DNA of 64,000 nucleotides from Sarocladium kiliense. Taxonomy: Eukaryota > Ascomycota > Sordariomycetes > Hypocreales > Sarocladiaceae. Each line of letters starts with the position of its first letter. The first letter of the stretch is position 1. The stretch is taken from contig JAUZTG010000014.1 of assembly GCA_030734395.1 (NCBI GenBank), forward strand, positions 64,501 through 128,500. Direction: 5' to 3'. Of this stretch, positions 43,369 through 56,998 are shown piece after piece. The translations under genes were made by a program, and so were the position numbers. The notes beneath the pieces are model-generated. The model was not told the DNA's origin. It made no database searches and saw only the letters and a program-made list of their open reading frames with translations.

Positions 43369-45447
43369 GTTGTTTGCAGTTTGATGGCTTTTTCGCTAAA
43401 GGTGGTACAGCAGCAGCGGTCGTCGACCGAGCGAAAGTCGAGCGCCCAGGCAAGGCTATAATATGTACGGTGATAAGAGACACACAATGGCAACTCGACT
43501 CATCTCAACATGGCGCATGGCCCTGCTGGCAGCTATGTCGGAGCGAAGCGAAGGTCTCCATGGCGAGAGGCAGAAAGCGGAACGGAGGCAGCAGGACGGA
43601 TAGCGAAGGAAGGAAGGAGATACATAGATGACCCAGGACAGGAGAGGATAGGAACACGGGATGAGGAGGCGGGTTGCAAGCGGAAGCTGCAGGAGGGTGG
43701 TATTCGACGAGAAGTTGCAGGGACGCGGTGGGACTTGGATGCGGGCGAGGCCTGTGATGGACAAGCCAAGATACCTACCTACCTATGGTACAGTGTGCGT
43801 GCAGTGAAGAGGGTGGGTTGAACGACGAAATTGCACTGTGTTCACGAGCCGCTGCATTCGTTAGAGACAGGCCCAGAGGCTGTCAACAAGGGCAAACTAA
43901 AGTCCCACGACAACATGACATCGTCAGGAATTGCGATTCGCAGTGGTCACTATTTCCTGCAAGGCACTTCATCACGATTATCACTGTGCCTTCTGCCTAC
44001 TTTGCCGTCGCAGCATCACACCCACCCACTCACTGTCCTTCACCAGCCTGCACAGCAGAGCAATGCCACTGCACGGAGTTGCACCAGAACTTGGTTGTGT
44101 CTTTATGATCGCACCCAAGCGAACCAGCGAATGGCATGGTTCACCTGCACCAATTCTCGGCCCGTCCCCATCCACCATGATAGGGTACCTTAGGTACCTT
44201 AGGTACCTCCCAACGGGCGCTTAATTATTAGTGCCTGTTGGTTCCGCCCAACGTCGCAACCCCGGCGTGACCTCCAATTGCCTGCCACTCCTCCTCGCCC
44301 TGCACCAACATGTCCGAGACACAGCAGAGCACACTCAATCGTATCATCACACATCTCGCACATGATATTCCCTGCCTGCTGTATCTACACCACACTGCAT
44401 CTTGCCTCGGTAGCGCAGGTCGATCATTCCCACCTTGTATTGGCAATCTGCACCCGGTCGCATGTACGTAATCAAGCTGAACCTTAAGGTCAGGTCTTCA
44501 TGCCTCCTCCCACATAGTAACAACTTCCCCGGCCGACTCAGCTCTGACGAACCAACCGCCTACCCCGCCTATCCCAGCTCGGTCATCCACGATGCCCTTG
44601 CCAAGCCCTTTACCCGTTCATAGCCCTCGCCAACAGCCAACTATTGACCGAGCCAACCAAACCATCAATCATCTTGACTGCCCAGGCTCGGGCGCGGCTC
44701 ATGGTTCCGTGCGCCCGCCCGCGGCCTTCGCTTCTGTCGTGCCCCATTTCCCAGCCTCAAGCGGTCATGAAGCCTTGGCCCTCGACCCTGCAGCTCCTTG
44801 TTGGCGATCCTTTTGCGGCCAATCGGGAATCTGGTGACTGTCTTCCGCTATGTCTATCCAGGTAATGGCTGATGCTCATGTTGAACGCCAATTTTACCCT
44901 CAGGATTTACAGCGCACACTGCATCCAAACATAACCAGAGGCTGCTTGTCTATTGTCCGCCACCAGAGTTCATCCGCTGTCCCTTTGCGTTGGTATCACC
45001 TGACCTGCTCGGATCGGGAGCAGATTCCCCGCTGCGTCAGGTCACGCTTGTCTTTTCGCCTTCATTTGCGTAAGGTGGTGGACATGCAGCATCACAGGAA
45101 CGCAGCACACATCTCCGATCGTCTGACAGCCAGATATGTGTCAAGAGTCTTTTCCCAATTCCAGGCTACTCACGATGCTGCCCTATCACTGACCCAACCC
45201 CAATGCACCCGCGAAAATGATCAAGATGAGACGACCTCCCATAGGCTCCTGAAAATGCTGACGAAACCGATATCAAGTTCACCATCCTTAGCCCCTCGCA
45301 CTTGTGCCAGCCACCCCTGTGATCCCGCCGATCCTGAGCTCCACACCCTGGTCCGCAGTCATTAAGAGACCTCTGTTGGCCTGAGATTTGGGCACTACAG
45401 CGAATAGATCTTCCAGGTCCTTGAGCCGCCGTTGTAGGTACCTAATT
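43369..45447. other. Gene-poor stretch, 2.1 kb
   Basis: Methyltransferase promoter on the left and 3' flank of the otubain gene on the right. Contains a short GGTACCTTA triplet repeat at ~44184-44209. Several open frames (44592-44865, 44850-45365) have no start context, splice partner or family resemblance. No gene is called. Confidence 0.45.
44184..44209. repeat. GGTACCTTA short tandem repeat, ~3 units
   Basis: Nearly three head-to-tail units of the 9-mer GGTACCTTA, each holding a KpnI-type palindrome GGTACC, in an intergenic stretch. Confidence 0.7.
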
Positions 45448-47280
45448 TTATGGATCTTGACGCTTCTTCTTTTTGGCGGATGAACGCTTCTCTGACAAGT
45501 CACCGTCTGGACGGCACTCTTCGGGTTGGAAGTTGGGATTTCTGTAATGCGCCGTGTTGTACACGCTGTTCTTAAAGGTGCTCGTCTGAACCTGGAACTG
45601 ATCAGGGATCCCATCATAGTCGTATTGTGCGTTACTGAACCGGATCTGACAATCGGCTGTGGCCCCGGGTCCAGAAACAGACTGGGCTGCCGCGGGCGCC
45701 ATATTCGTTGCACCAGTTGTAGTCCCTGAAGAACCCGGCGTCATTGGTGTGGATGGGTTCGTCGAGACTGCTGCCGTACTAGAAGGCACCATTGAAGACG
45801 ATGCAACCGACAATCCTTCCTCATAATGTGGGCCCCATGGGCTCTGCTGCGATGTGAAGTTGTCCGACAAGGCATTGGCCGCATGGGGTGAAGCCATTGC
45901 ACCGCCTGGGTTGACATCAAAGTAGTTCGGGATGATGGAACTCAGCAGCCCAAAGTCCATCTCGGACATACCGGACACATCGCCGATGGCAGGTGTGTTG
46001 TCGACATCGAGGTTTGCAGGGAGCAGCTCAACCCTATTAACTTGGTAAACGATACCTTCGGCATCTCCTGTGGATGAACTGCGGACTTTTCCTCGATACA
46101 GGATATCATAATGATCCGGGCGGTAAAGGAGGTGGACAATGGGTCCCAAGGCGGTAGTATCTTGTCCATTGGCTTCCTCTGGGAATCGATACTGATTGAC
46201 GGTGGAGCCTTCACTTCGATCAAGATACGCAATCTCCAGGACGACGCCGATGGGCTTCAGGAGGAGGTTGCTGAGCGCAACGATGCCAAGGTGTTCGATC
46301 TCGCGATTCACTGGCTGAATGACTGTCTCACAGTGGCCTTGCACGCCCTGCCCACTTGGCACAAAGGGGTCATACTCTGCAGCGTGCTCCTTGAGGTATG
46401 TGGCAGCAAGGAGACGTAGATAATAGATGATGGCGTTGGTAATGTTTTCATCGTTCCAGCGCTCAAAAACCAGTGCAAGTGATGCCTCGGTATTGCCGGC
46501 CAGAGAAGCAAGGTCGGTGAGAAGTTCTAGTGCCGGCTCGGCAAAATCTTCCCAATAGTTGTAGTCACCGACAGACTCCAGCAGCTGGTTGTATGCCGTC
46601 AGCCGCGTGTATTCGCTCTCGAGCTTGGCTCTATGGCCATGCTCGGCCAGCTTTTCAAAGTACGAGAAGCCGATTGCTGTGCACAAGAGTGTCAGTACCA
46701 ATGTCTCTCAAAACTATACTCTATGCACGATAATTGCATCAACGAGTGCGGCTCTGGACATTGGTGAGACGCAAACCGGGCTTGGTAAGCATCTTGATGG
46801 TCGAGACACCGGGATGTTCGAACTCACCTCGCCATCCACAATTGCCGTCACCGCGTACGGGCCGATACTCAGAGTAAGTCTGCGGCAAGGCCTGAATATT
46901 GGGTGTCCCCAGTTAGCGTGGATATGTTCTATTGGCGAAACTTAGCCAAGAACGGATCTGTCGGTAGGACTCACCAGGGTCTTCTCGACGTAGATGGGAT
47001 CAGCTTTTGCGTATTCATTCGTGATGTTCTCACACGGCAGCTTGCTTCCCACGAGAGGAGTCTGGGTAGGACGGATAAGTATTTAATCAGCTTGAAGTTC
47101 GTGTGGACTCGCGCGAGAGGATGAACGTGGACCTCATGCTGGGGAGGAGGGGCCACTCCCGATGAAGAGCAGTGCGCTCACCGAAGGGGACATGGAACAT
47201 GAGCTTACCTCATGTGCTGGCTGGTAGTCTTTGGCAGCCGCTTGCTGTGCAGCAATATCATGGGGATCCTCGCTATCCAT
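45448..47280 (-). CDS. Otubain-type deubiquitinase (peptidase C65)
   Basis: Four exons, 47280-47209, 47061-46975, 46891-46828 and 46676-45448, sum to 1452 nt, 483 residues. The N-terminus has AAAKDYQPAHE and the ubiquitin-binding NEYAKADPIYVEKTL. The catalytic motif GDGNCGWR spans a splice junction (Asp68, Cys71). The catalytic His is in RPDHYDILY (His263). Otubains cleave Lys48-linked ubiquitin chains or restrain E2 enzymes, in cytosol and nucleus. Beyond the catalytic domain this protein carries ~200 extra residues: a Ser/Thr/Pro-rich stretch (SSSMVPSSTAAVSTNPSTP) and a basic end (EKRSSAKKKKRQ) that looks like a nuclear localisation signal. Human OTUB1 is ~270 residues, so the tail is a fungal extension. 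Confidence 0.88.
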
Positions 47281-50200
47281 GGCCGTCGCCGTCGCTACGC
47301 CCGTAACTGTAGGTGTGCCGAAGCGATTCGTTGAGAGGGGATGGAACTCGAGGGATCTGGGTTGTGGCTCGTGGTGGAGACAACAGTAGCGGGGATTGCA
47401 GATTTGCTGAAGATGCGGCTGTAGACGAGAAATGTGGCGCCAGAGTTGACGATGCTGGAGGCTGGGTTTGGGTGAAGATATTGACGAAGAGTGAGAGCCT
47501 GAGTATGGAGTCGCTCGGGAATTGTGGTTGGCTGTCAAGTGCTGCAAGGAACTGGGGGAGAAATGGTGTTGGTTGAAGCTGGGGTCGGTTGGAGAATCGC
47601 CTAATAAGAGAGTTGATGGGGTGGTAGTAGCTTGGCGAGCTACACGTCGATCCCGGCCAGGCGAAACAGCCCCAGCTGTAGTTGCAGCTGTAGTTGCAGC
47701 TATAGCGGCGTCGGTGGCTTCTGCTGGCAAAGCTTGGTGTTGGGTAAGACTGAGCGTGGTATTGGCGTCGGCGTCGGCGTAGGTGTAGGTGGTGGTGGTA
47801 GTGGTGGCGTTGGCGGTGGTGCTTCTTGCGCATTGATCCGACAGGGTTATGATGGGCGATGACCGCTGAGCAACAGATGCTGATGGTCCAGGCAGAGGGC
47901 CGATTTCCGGCCACGATAATGAAGATAACTTGGAGAATCTCTGACCAGGCCAGTCGATTTGGGGATTGGGGTGGAAGCAGAGGTTTGGGACATGTGAATA
48001 CTGCTGGCTCCGCGAACCGTTCGGGGCCGGTGGTAGGACCGGAGTCGGCATACCTTCAAATGTCCTCTGCGTTGGGCCAGGTAGGGGGGTAGGGGGAGAC
48101 AAAGGAAAAGGAAGAAGCAACAATTAAAAAGGGCGTTAGTTGAGAAATAAACAAGAAACTGCACGGAAGTACACCATGCAAGTTTGGGGAGAAGGCTCGT
48201 TCTAAATGTGTTCCGTTGCTGATGGTGGCCGATTGCCAGGGCCCGGAGCGGATGTAAGGCACGCACCGCCTGACCCTTCCTCACCTTACCTCACCTTACC
48301 AACCTGCCCCCGGACCGTACAGCGGCAACCTAAGGGCAGGGCACCTCCTTCGAGGTAGTAGCGCTGGCTCTACTGGTAGTGGTAGTGAAGCGGCCCTGCC
48401 AAACACATTGCTTTGGTGGGGTTGTCTTCTGCTATTCGGTGGTATCTGCTGCTGTTTTTTTCGGATAGGGAGCTGTCCCGGTGTGTGACTGAGGTAGTGG
48501 CTCGTAGTGTGGTAACTGGCAAGTGCACCACGGATTGCATTGGGGTGCAGGAGTGAGCATCATCGATGTTTGATTTCGCAGTTGCACAAACCACTCCCGC
48601 CACTGATTGGGGTGAAAGGTTTGGACCCTGCCGCATTGCTACCGTAGTTCTACTCTCGAAGAGGTTGATGGTGCGTGGCTCAATAGCGGGTACCATGCGT
48701 GCCTGTGGTGAATGTACGGATACCTGCCTGGAACATCCATTGACGCCCCGGGGAGGAGGGGAGGAGCAGTCAGCCAAGTCGCACAACCGCATCCGCCGTG
48801 CGGCTTGGCTCGACATCTTCGATATTCGAACCAGACCACCAGCATCAATCGCCCCGCTGCATAAACGACCATCTCTCCGTGGTGACTTGACTCTCCCTCC
48901 TCATGAGCTTGCTCCATGGGTCAAGTCTCGATCGATCCCGGTCCTTGCGCTTTGCTCAATGAGGGTCGACGCATGGACCAGATAGCTGAGGCACCTTGTT
49001 CACCAGTGAAAGCCAAGACTGGGGTAGCAATTAAGTACTTGGCACCCTCCATTGCATGCACTTGTCTCTCATCATAGCGTCTGCGCGTCCTAACGAGCCA
49101 GCTTATTCTCTCACTGTAATACTTAAATCCATGGATGGAGAAACTCATCCGGCAGGGCCATCGACTCGGATGCCGCCATTTGCACTCTTGACTTGACAGG
49201 TGGGAATCGTCTGCCGTCACGCTCAAGCGCAGCCACAATGATCCCAGACGGGTCAGAGGCCTTCACTTAGCTCCCAGGGCTGAAAGATAGTAGAGCGTAA
49301 GAGGGACCATCTGCCACAGGGCCCTAGACACTGACGGGAAATAGATTGCGAGCCACCCCTGACGATGTTCCGCTATCCTCCTCACAATTCGCAAGAGGGG
49401 CGACACTACTTCTGTGTTACAAATCTATGTCAATGACTTGATGCTCCCTGGTTTCAGTCATGTCCCCGGCGGCCGGGCTTACCTACAGTGAATTGGATCG
49501 AGGAATTTCAACGACTGCAGGTCACTCGCTGCTCTGTTCGGATCGAGAGCCGCATCTCTCTCAGCTCCGAGGACGGCCGGCTCTCGTCCATCACAAATCA
49601 CGCCCGCCAAGCGCCACAGGGGAGATCTAGAGATCCTAAGAACAATCGTCCTTAGTGGGTGGACCGCAAATTGTTTCGGTCGTAGATCCATCACATGCTA
49701 GCACCATGTATCGTTGTCTCGCTCTCGCCCTAATGTCAGGTTCGCGTGTCTGAGAAGGCGATGGTCTCCCCTAGCTTTTGTGACAGGTCGTCGCATGGGA
49801 CAGTCCAGCAGCGTGGTTCCCAGGGACAAGTACTTGATGATTTACAATATCGGATCGTGCCAGCAACGGGGACGCCAGTCAGCCCCCAACTCTTTAACAT
49901 CACGGTCTCCACCGTTCATGCTGTTCTCAAGAATTACCCAATCGTAACAGCACAACAACAGCCCAATGCACCTCTTTTCAGGTCCTCTGTCGATCAAGGT
50001 GCATGCAGTGCGATTCCGGCAGGCAGCCTCGCCTCCCAAGCTTCTCGAGGTGGCTGGGTCGGTGGGTATCAGATCGGTCTAAGCGCATTGACGGGCGATC
50101 AAGCGTATACTCGCTGAGTGGATCGTTGGCTGCTCTCTCCGCGGAGCCAAGCGAGGGAGATGATATCCTCAATACAGGTACTCAGACAAGAACTTTGACC

Positions 50201-52435
50201 AGCTTCCACTAGCGATAGCCAGACGAATCTGTGAAGATTGTTCAACCTTGCTGATGAATCACCGGCACGGACGCAGTCATAATCAAGTGGGGTGGTCGCA
50301 CACCGGAGACACACCTGGGCAGTGCTCCGAGTAGCCCTCTCCATGAAGACGCCGCCAATCCCCGGATGGGGGTTTGGAGTTACAACAAGCGCGGGCATCG
50401 AAAACGAAGATGCGGGACCGAAAGATCGATGTAGGCCATCTTGTCGTATTCCTGTTCAGGTAGGCTGTCCAAGCCTAAGGTGGGAACAAACGCTTATACG
50501 CACAATGCCACCAAGCGATATAGCCTCTTACACTTAGTCGAACCACATTCCCTGTTCCATGGTAAATCATTCATTCACAGTTGTAAGAATACTGATCTTG
50601 AGTAGGCTTGGTAGCCAAAGCTCTCGAACTAATCTTTGAGAATCACATGCAGGGCGACCTGAGCACTCGAAGACCGGCCAAGTCTCAATCCCCGCAGGGT
50701 TCGCGAGATGGCGCCAGCAAAGTCTCGTGCCATCTTATCAGGATTCTTTCCAGCGCTCGATGACAGAGCGGCATGTAAGCAAATATCTGGGAGGCCGGTG
50801 ATCGGTGCAAGGATCACACACCGCTTTGTTCTTGCCTTGCTCCTGGACCTGGAGATATGGAATCGGTTGCGCTGACAATGCGTCAAGAGTGGCAAAAGAC
50901 GTTGGAGACCAGAACGTACAATTGTGAACAACAAGTACTGCGTTCGGAAACGCAACCACTTATTAGTTGCCGTTCCGCCTGGATCAGTGCGACGGTGTGG
51001 TATCATTATGGCCTTGGAAACCCAAATCAGATAGCAAGGTGGAATGCTTCCAACTACGCCGTATCGTTCACATTCTATTTGTCCGTGTCGCAAGCACCGA
51101 TTGCTACCAAGTGGTCCGACTCGTATGGTCATCGTTGCAGTTTTCTCGAAGTTGGCTCTAAAGAGATTGCATATCCGCTACCATCCATCCCAGCTACATC
51201 GTAGCGTCGAGCCTACAACTCTTCTCCTGTTTGTGTTGAGCATCGATAGGCTTGAGACTGATTGACACCGACACCAGAACTAACTGAGGGACATTCATTG
51301 GCTCTCAAGTGCAAAGCTCCCCTTTCCAAAATCATCCCTGTTATCTGCGCAACCCTGCCAAGCGTCTTCTTCTGCTCGCCTGCCCTTGCTGTACAAGCAG
51401 AAATCGATCTCTGACGCGATGGGTCTCAAACCCAGCGATTGCAACCAAGAAGAATTGCGTCGCTCCTCACGCCGGAGCGATTGGTGCGGAGCGGCGACCG
51501 CGAGACACCCATTGGCCGTCATGCTCCTTCTCTCATTAAACCCCAATCTATCTCCATACTGATGCATTGATTTCCCCCAGGCTCCCCGTCACCGGCCAAG
51601 GAGCCCGCGATGTCCATACCTTTTTTCGTACTCGCCAATCCGCGCCGCACGCAAAAGGTGAGATCGGTCTGTGTGTCGAGCATTGCTAAATTGAGCAGGG
51701 CGTCTAGATTCTGACGAAATCCTCCACTAATCATGTTCAGGAGCAGGCGTTGTGCTTGGCATTTACACGGCTATCAGAATGGTTCAAGATTCGTCATTGA
51801 TAACACCAGACGGGGCAGTATCTTTGTGATGGGTGCGTATCCAGCGGTGAGGAAGCCCCGATCTACGGTGAAAGAGCGTCAATTGTGGGAAGACCAGTAC
51901 GGCATACAGCTCGGCAGTCTAGGGTCGTAGTCGGGCTGGTACTGCATCGACAGGCTATCAACGTCTTTCCGTACGGTGCCTATCATTGGAGATGGCTGTA
52001 GTCACGGGTGAGCTGCTATAACATATCCTTGTTCTTCACGGTTCTTGGCCGGTATCAAGCTAGCAGGGTAGATCATGCACTTCTTGGGACGTGTCCCGGG
52101 GGAATGTTTCCTATATTTACACGCAGCTAATTGCGTCTCGGCCCGCGAGGAGCGAGGAGCAACACGTGTTTGTGCGGGTGGCAATTCCGTGGAATTTGAC
52201 CAGAGCCGCCATCGTCTTCGGCGATAAATCCTCGTTTACCATAATGAATCTCTTAACGCCGTTGGTCGTTATTCTCGTCATCAGGATTCGCTATTCGCAA
52301 TCATCAGCTTGACCCCCACGTATCCAGACATCTTCTGAGGAGCGGAACGAGCCGCAGCCAGGCTCGGATGCTAGGACTTTGAGCAATATGTCAGCAAGCT
52401 GCAGGATTGTGCAGTTGCATCGTCTGATCATGCGC
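47281..52435. other. Largest gene-poor region, ~5.2 kb
   Basis: The first ~1 kb is the otubain upstream region: low-complexity GTAGTTGCAGCT-like and GGTGGTGGTAGT-like runs (~47660-47830) that open a long minus-strand frame without domain content. From 48.3 to 52.4 kb no ORF longer than ~170 codons carries a family signature. Frames at 50629-51132 (minus) and 50857-51204 (plus) are the longest candidates and may be relics. No terminal repeats or transposase were recognised. Confidence 0.45.
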
Positions 52436-54024
52436 TCAGATGGCCAGGTCACCGGCCCTCATCTCCCCAATTCGTGGCTTACGCCGGTTGACCCCTCGAC
52501 CAGCCGCTCGGGACAATCCAGTCATATCGAGGCCCTGGTCATCCACGGCTGACTGATCCATGTTCCTGTACCCCTCACCGTCGTTGAATACCGCAGTGAA
52601 CAGCTCAGAAATGGAAGCCGTCAGGCTCTGTAGCGCAGCAATACGCTCGGCGTCTGCGCTTGATGTGATCGCCAAGGTGCCGTCCTGTTGGTTGATCTTG
52701 CCTTTGATCTTCCCATCCACTATCAAGAAACCGATGATGTCCTCTACTTCTGGCTCCGAGATCTTCAGTTGTCGCGCGATCCAACCCAGCTTCATCCTGG
52801 TGTAAGGTGCTATGAGCTTCACGACGCCCTTCGTCCGCATGTTGCGCGTGACCTCATCAATGTTCTCTGCAATGAAGGGATCCGCAAGGATGTCCTGGTT
52901 CTGCTGCAAAACCTTTTCGTACCCATGCACATCGTCCCGCTGATACGCATCCACCAGCTCCGTCATGGCAGATATCCGCGAATCGTTCTTGTACGGTTTC
53001 GTTTCTTGCGAATCAAAGGGGTTGATGTCAGACTTCATCAACATTGTTGTGAGAAGAAGGTATTTGAGAACTTGGATCCGCTGCAAAGACCCAGCCTCGT
53101 CGTAATTTCGAAATGATTCGAAAAAGTCACCTTGTGCCTCCTTCCAGTTTTCCTCGCTCATGTGCATCTTGCCGCCACACTCCCGGATGATTCCCATGAT
53201 ACGAGGGTGGGGAACGGCGGACTTAACCTTGAGGGCACGCTGATATAGTGCCTTCAGGAGTTTATTGTTCTTGGTTTCGGCGAGCATCTGGATTTCCAGT
53301 GCATAGATCTCCAGCGCGTACGTGCCTTTGCTGGGATCATCGGATCCGTCTGGAAGCTGACAGGCTGCGTGCAGCTCTTGCACCTTCTTCTTCATGGCTG
53401 GGTAGTCTTTCCGGTCGAGGAGAAGCTTCGCAAGCTTCAAGTTGGTCTTCAGCCACAAGCGCTCGTTGTTCGTGCTCTGGAAGCTCTGCAGAGTCAGAGA
53501 ATAGAATTTCTCCATGCACAACGTAGCCTCGGGTCCATCTGCGCCCTTTTCGATATGGTCGAGCATGTTGTTGATCGATTTCTCGGAGTAATTACGCGTC
53601 ACGGCGGTCTTGACGTAGGTAAGGAGCTCGGCGTAGTGTTCCGCAGCCTGCAGGTAATCAGCTTGGCGCCTCTTGTACGAAGCTCTGACAATATGACTGA
53701 CCTCATCATACTTCTTCAGCTTGTATTCGAGCTTGATGGCCTGTTTCAAGCCCTTAAAGCCCCATTCACCCTTCTCCGACTCGAGGGCCGGTATACCAAG
53801 GAACTCTGATATGGCATCCTCAGGGTCGCTTGCTTTCATCTGCTTCGCATTGTAGTACTTGTTCTCGATGTCGACGTCACCCGCGTCATCGTCATCATCT
53901 TCCTCGTACTCGAAGTCGTATCTGTAGGCAGCTTGGATTAGCTAGGGACCGTGGCGGGGTACGGATCGCGAAGAACGAACTGCTCCTCATCTGACTCTTG
54001 CATGAAGTCCTCATCGTCAGACAT
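52436..54024 (-). CDS. csnB: COP9 signalosome subunit 2
   Basis: Two exons, 54024-53963 and 53921-52436, sum to 1548 nt, 515 residues, close to the family length. The N-terminus is strongly acidic (MSDDEDFMQESDEEQF and YDFEYEEDDDDDAGD), as in all CSN2 proteins. A helical repeat array (KGLKQAIKLEYKLKKYDEVS, RLWLKTNLKLAKLLLDRKDY) leads into a C-terminal PCI domain with LIAPYTRMKLGWIARQLKIS and VDGKIKGKINQQDGTL. CSN2 docks cullin-RING ligases so that CSN5 can remove Nedd8; in Aspergillus the complex controls development and secondary metabolism. The first intron is only 41 bp with a GTACCC donor. Confidence 0.94.
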
Positions 54025-54474
54025 GCTGGGCGACCGCTAGTGTACAGACTTCGTTTTCTCGAGTAATGAGGATTGATATGGTACCGATGTCGAAATGCGA
54101 CTCTGTTGCATTCGGGCGTGTGCTGGGAATGAAGTCGGGTCGTTGAAGGTGGTGATGTAAAGGCACAGTCGCTCGCATGGAGGGGAGCTTATGCGGGGCA
54201 GCTGTGAGTTGTAGCTACCCTAAACCCAGATCCTAGAGACAACCAACAATCAAGGAGTAACCGTGCGCCAGCTAGAGTCCGGCGGCTTTGAGATCATGCG
54301 TACAAGAGGAAAGTTCACCGACTCACGTATCGAGAGGGAGATGGATCTTCAGCGAATGCACCCCTTTGTGGACATACTGTGAATCAACAAGCTTATGTCT
54401 CAGGTCTGACTGGCAGCAGAAGATGAGCAAGCATTGTGAACGTGAGAAGTCATTTCGAGATTTGCCACATCTAT
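54025..54474. other. Promoter of csnB
   Basis: Upstream of CSN2 (minus) and 3' flank of the next MFS gene. No other feature seen. Confidence 0.5.
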
Positions 54475-56234
54475 CTACAAAAACGCTCGAGGTATTCTAA
54501 ACAGCCAGAGAAAAAGACATATCCCCATAGCAAATACAGTTGAGGTAATATAGGGCAACCCTAGCCAAGCACCACCATGATCCATTCCCCAACTGAGCAA
54601 CCACCCAAAGGCGGGAGCACCAATCGATCCCATCAATGTCTCCATGCTGGAAATCATCGTATTCAGGGTGGCCAATGTGTGAGGCTCGACGACGCCGGTA
54701 GCCAAGGCTCTCAATTGCGACAGGAATCCAGCACCGATACCGTAGGACGCGAACGACATGACCAGCACCGGAGGCGCAAAAGCCATAGCGGCGAGGAAGC
54801 ACGCCAGAATGATGAAGACGGTGGAGAAGCGAGCCATATAGAGGTCTCTCCTCAGGGGATTTTCAGCGAAGCCCCTGGCGAGCAGTTTGGATGCTACTGG
54901 CAAGACAACGAGAAGCATGACAAGGCCCGTAACTTTCGTGATGGTGAAGTAATATGTTGCCTAGTACGACTGTTATCAGAGAAAGCTTTAGATCAAGACA
55001 CATGTGGTAGGTTTTACCGTTGACCAGCTCCAATCGAACCTTTTCGTCGTATACTGAAGCATGAAAGTCTCGAACGACATCCTGATTGGGAAGAAGAATC
55101 CGCATCCAGCGACTAGGAGCATCACACTCTTCGACGCCAAGATGAATCGCCAGATGTGTTCGGTGTTCTTTTTGGCCCCTAGAAGCAGCTCCTGGGCGTA
55201 GGCCTTCGGCGGTACTTTACGCTGGCTGGATGGCGACTCTTCGTTCGGCAACAGGGCTTCGCTGGTTGCTGAACCTCGACGACGATGGGCATCATCTGCT
55301 TCCTTTCGTAGACGGAGCGTTTCCGGGACGAGAAGAGCCGATAGAGTACCCAGCGCCATGAAGATGATGCCGATCCACATCGGTAGCCATGGATCCATAC
55401 TCATGAGCCAGGCAGCTATGGGATTCAGGACAGCGCCGAGGATGATGCCGAGAGCAGACACCCGATAGAAGGCTGAAGTTCGCTCTTTGGCCGGAATGGC
55501 ATCACAAAGGATAGTCCACACCATGGCTGTGGCCATGGGAGGGCCGCCGCCGATGAAATATGCGAGAGAGGTGGAGATGACCGCCCAAATGGAGAACAAC
55601 TCAGGATGTAGCACTAGGATCAGACGGAGTCAGTATGGAGGCACTCAATAGATGATGGCTACACAGCTTACAGATCAGAATGGTGAAGCACCCCTCGAGA
55701 AGAAGTCCGAATAGTGACAGAAATAATACTGGACGGCGGCCGTACTTGTCTGCGATGATTCCGTAGGGTAGTTGAACGAGCAGAGCTACGAGATATTCGT
55801 CAGTTCGAAACCAATCCAAGGAAGCAAAGATGATAGTACTTACGAACCCAGAGCTCACAGGTTTGCCACCAGCTCCGTACCATGGCCAATGTCTTCTGAA
55901 CATCGGGTTGCTTGCATCGCTGATCCTGGATCATCGGTTTGTTCATCATGTGGTCGGGGTAGTGACTGTGACAGATGAAGTCCTCCATGATCTCCTGGAT
56001 GGGTGCAATCGTTAAGAACGAGTATGTCTCCACGAGAGCGATGAAGATGCAGCTCATCAAGAGGACTGTCTGCTGGAACTGCTTGTCCGGCATAATTTCC
56101 CGTGGCAGATCAGTCGCCAGGAGTAGCCTTTCGACATCATCGACTGATACTCGTGCTTCTATTGACTCGATCTCGTCGCTATCGATGTCGTCGTGCCGAA
56201 TTGTGCTGTCATTTCTAGAGCGTGTAGGCGCCAT
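54475..56234 (-). CDS. MFS transporter
   Basis: About four exons: 56234-~55860, ~55793-~55670, ~55612-~55018 and ~54962-54475 (inner limits approximate). An ~55-residue polar N-terminus precedes helix 1. The loop 2-3 signature is LPYGIIADKYGRRPVLFLS. A central loop has a charged stretch (KEADDAHRRRGSATSEALLP), and hydrophobic helices continue to the C-terminus IPRAFL. This group is a common but uncharacterised set of fungal MFS carriers often found in or near metabolite clusters. The substrate is unknown. The next gene on the same strand is another MFS carrier. Confidence 0.82.
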
Positions 56235-56998
56235 GATAATGTTGGGGCTGTAACGAGTTTCATTAAGTGTGCCGGACCTGCGGCTCGAGTGAATGGATCG
56301 AGGTTGTCAAGTCAATAGATAAAGAAAGTGCCCCCCGTGAGGCCTTGTCATGTTTAAAGAGCGTGGGAAGGAAATGCGCGCTGCGCGTCAATCCTCGGGC
56401 ATGGTGATGTCTTGCGCAATCTCGATGCCGTGGCGTCAGGAGGGAGAACTAGGGCGGGTCGATGGCCAAGGAAGCGACATGGTCAATTCCAGCTTGGGTA
56501 CGGTAACCGCAGCTAAATCACATAAGTCCCCGGCAGCCACACGCGGCGCATTCTGACGTCCTCTACTCCGTTATCATTCTTAGTAGGGCCAGCTCGGGTC
56601 TGTCAACCGTACGAGCCAACTCTTTCGAGAAGGTGGTGGCTGACAAGCGACTCAGCGGCACATTACTTTCGAGAGATGTTGGTTTTGACAATGCGATAGG
56701 CGACACAACAGAGCCAACGCACCAGGCACACGTCAGCCACCATTCCCACTTTCCGTCGAGTGCCGGAGCCTAACTCCGGACCAGCAGTTGAGACAGCTTG
56801 AAGATAAGATATCCTGCTAGCTATCACCATACACGGGGGATCCCGAAGTGGCTGTGAACTTTTGTACTTGGGATCCGCACTCGAATGTACATGTTTGAGC
56901 CCTACGTTTCGAACACAGAGAGATCCAAGTCCCGGTGGCTTGAGAGGCCAAAAGCTGCTGCCGTGGCGATTGGGCCTCGACCTTATCGTTCTAAGCCG
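56235..56998. other. Intergenic, no gene seen
   Basis: Promoter of the MFS gene and 3' flank of the next. Short plus-strand frames carry no domain. Confidence 0.5.

Noticed and set aside
47134..48123. 329-codon minus-strand ORF
   Set aside because: Low-complexity 5' region of the otubain gene overlapping its first exon in another frame; no domain.
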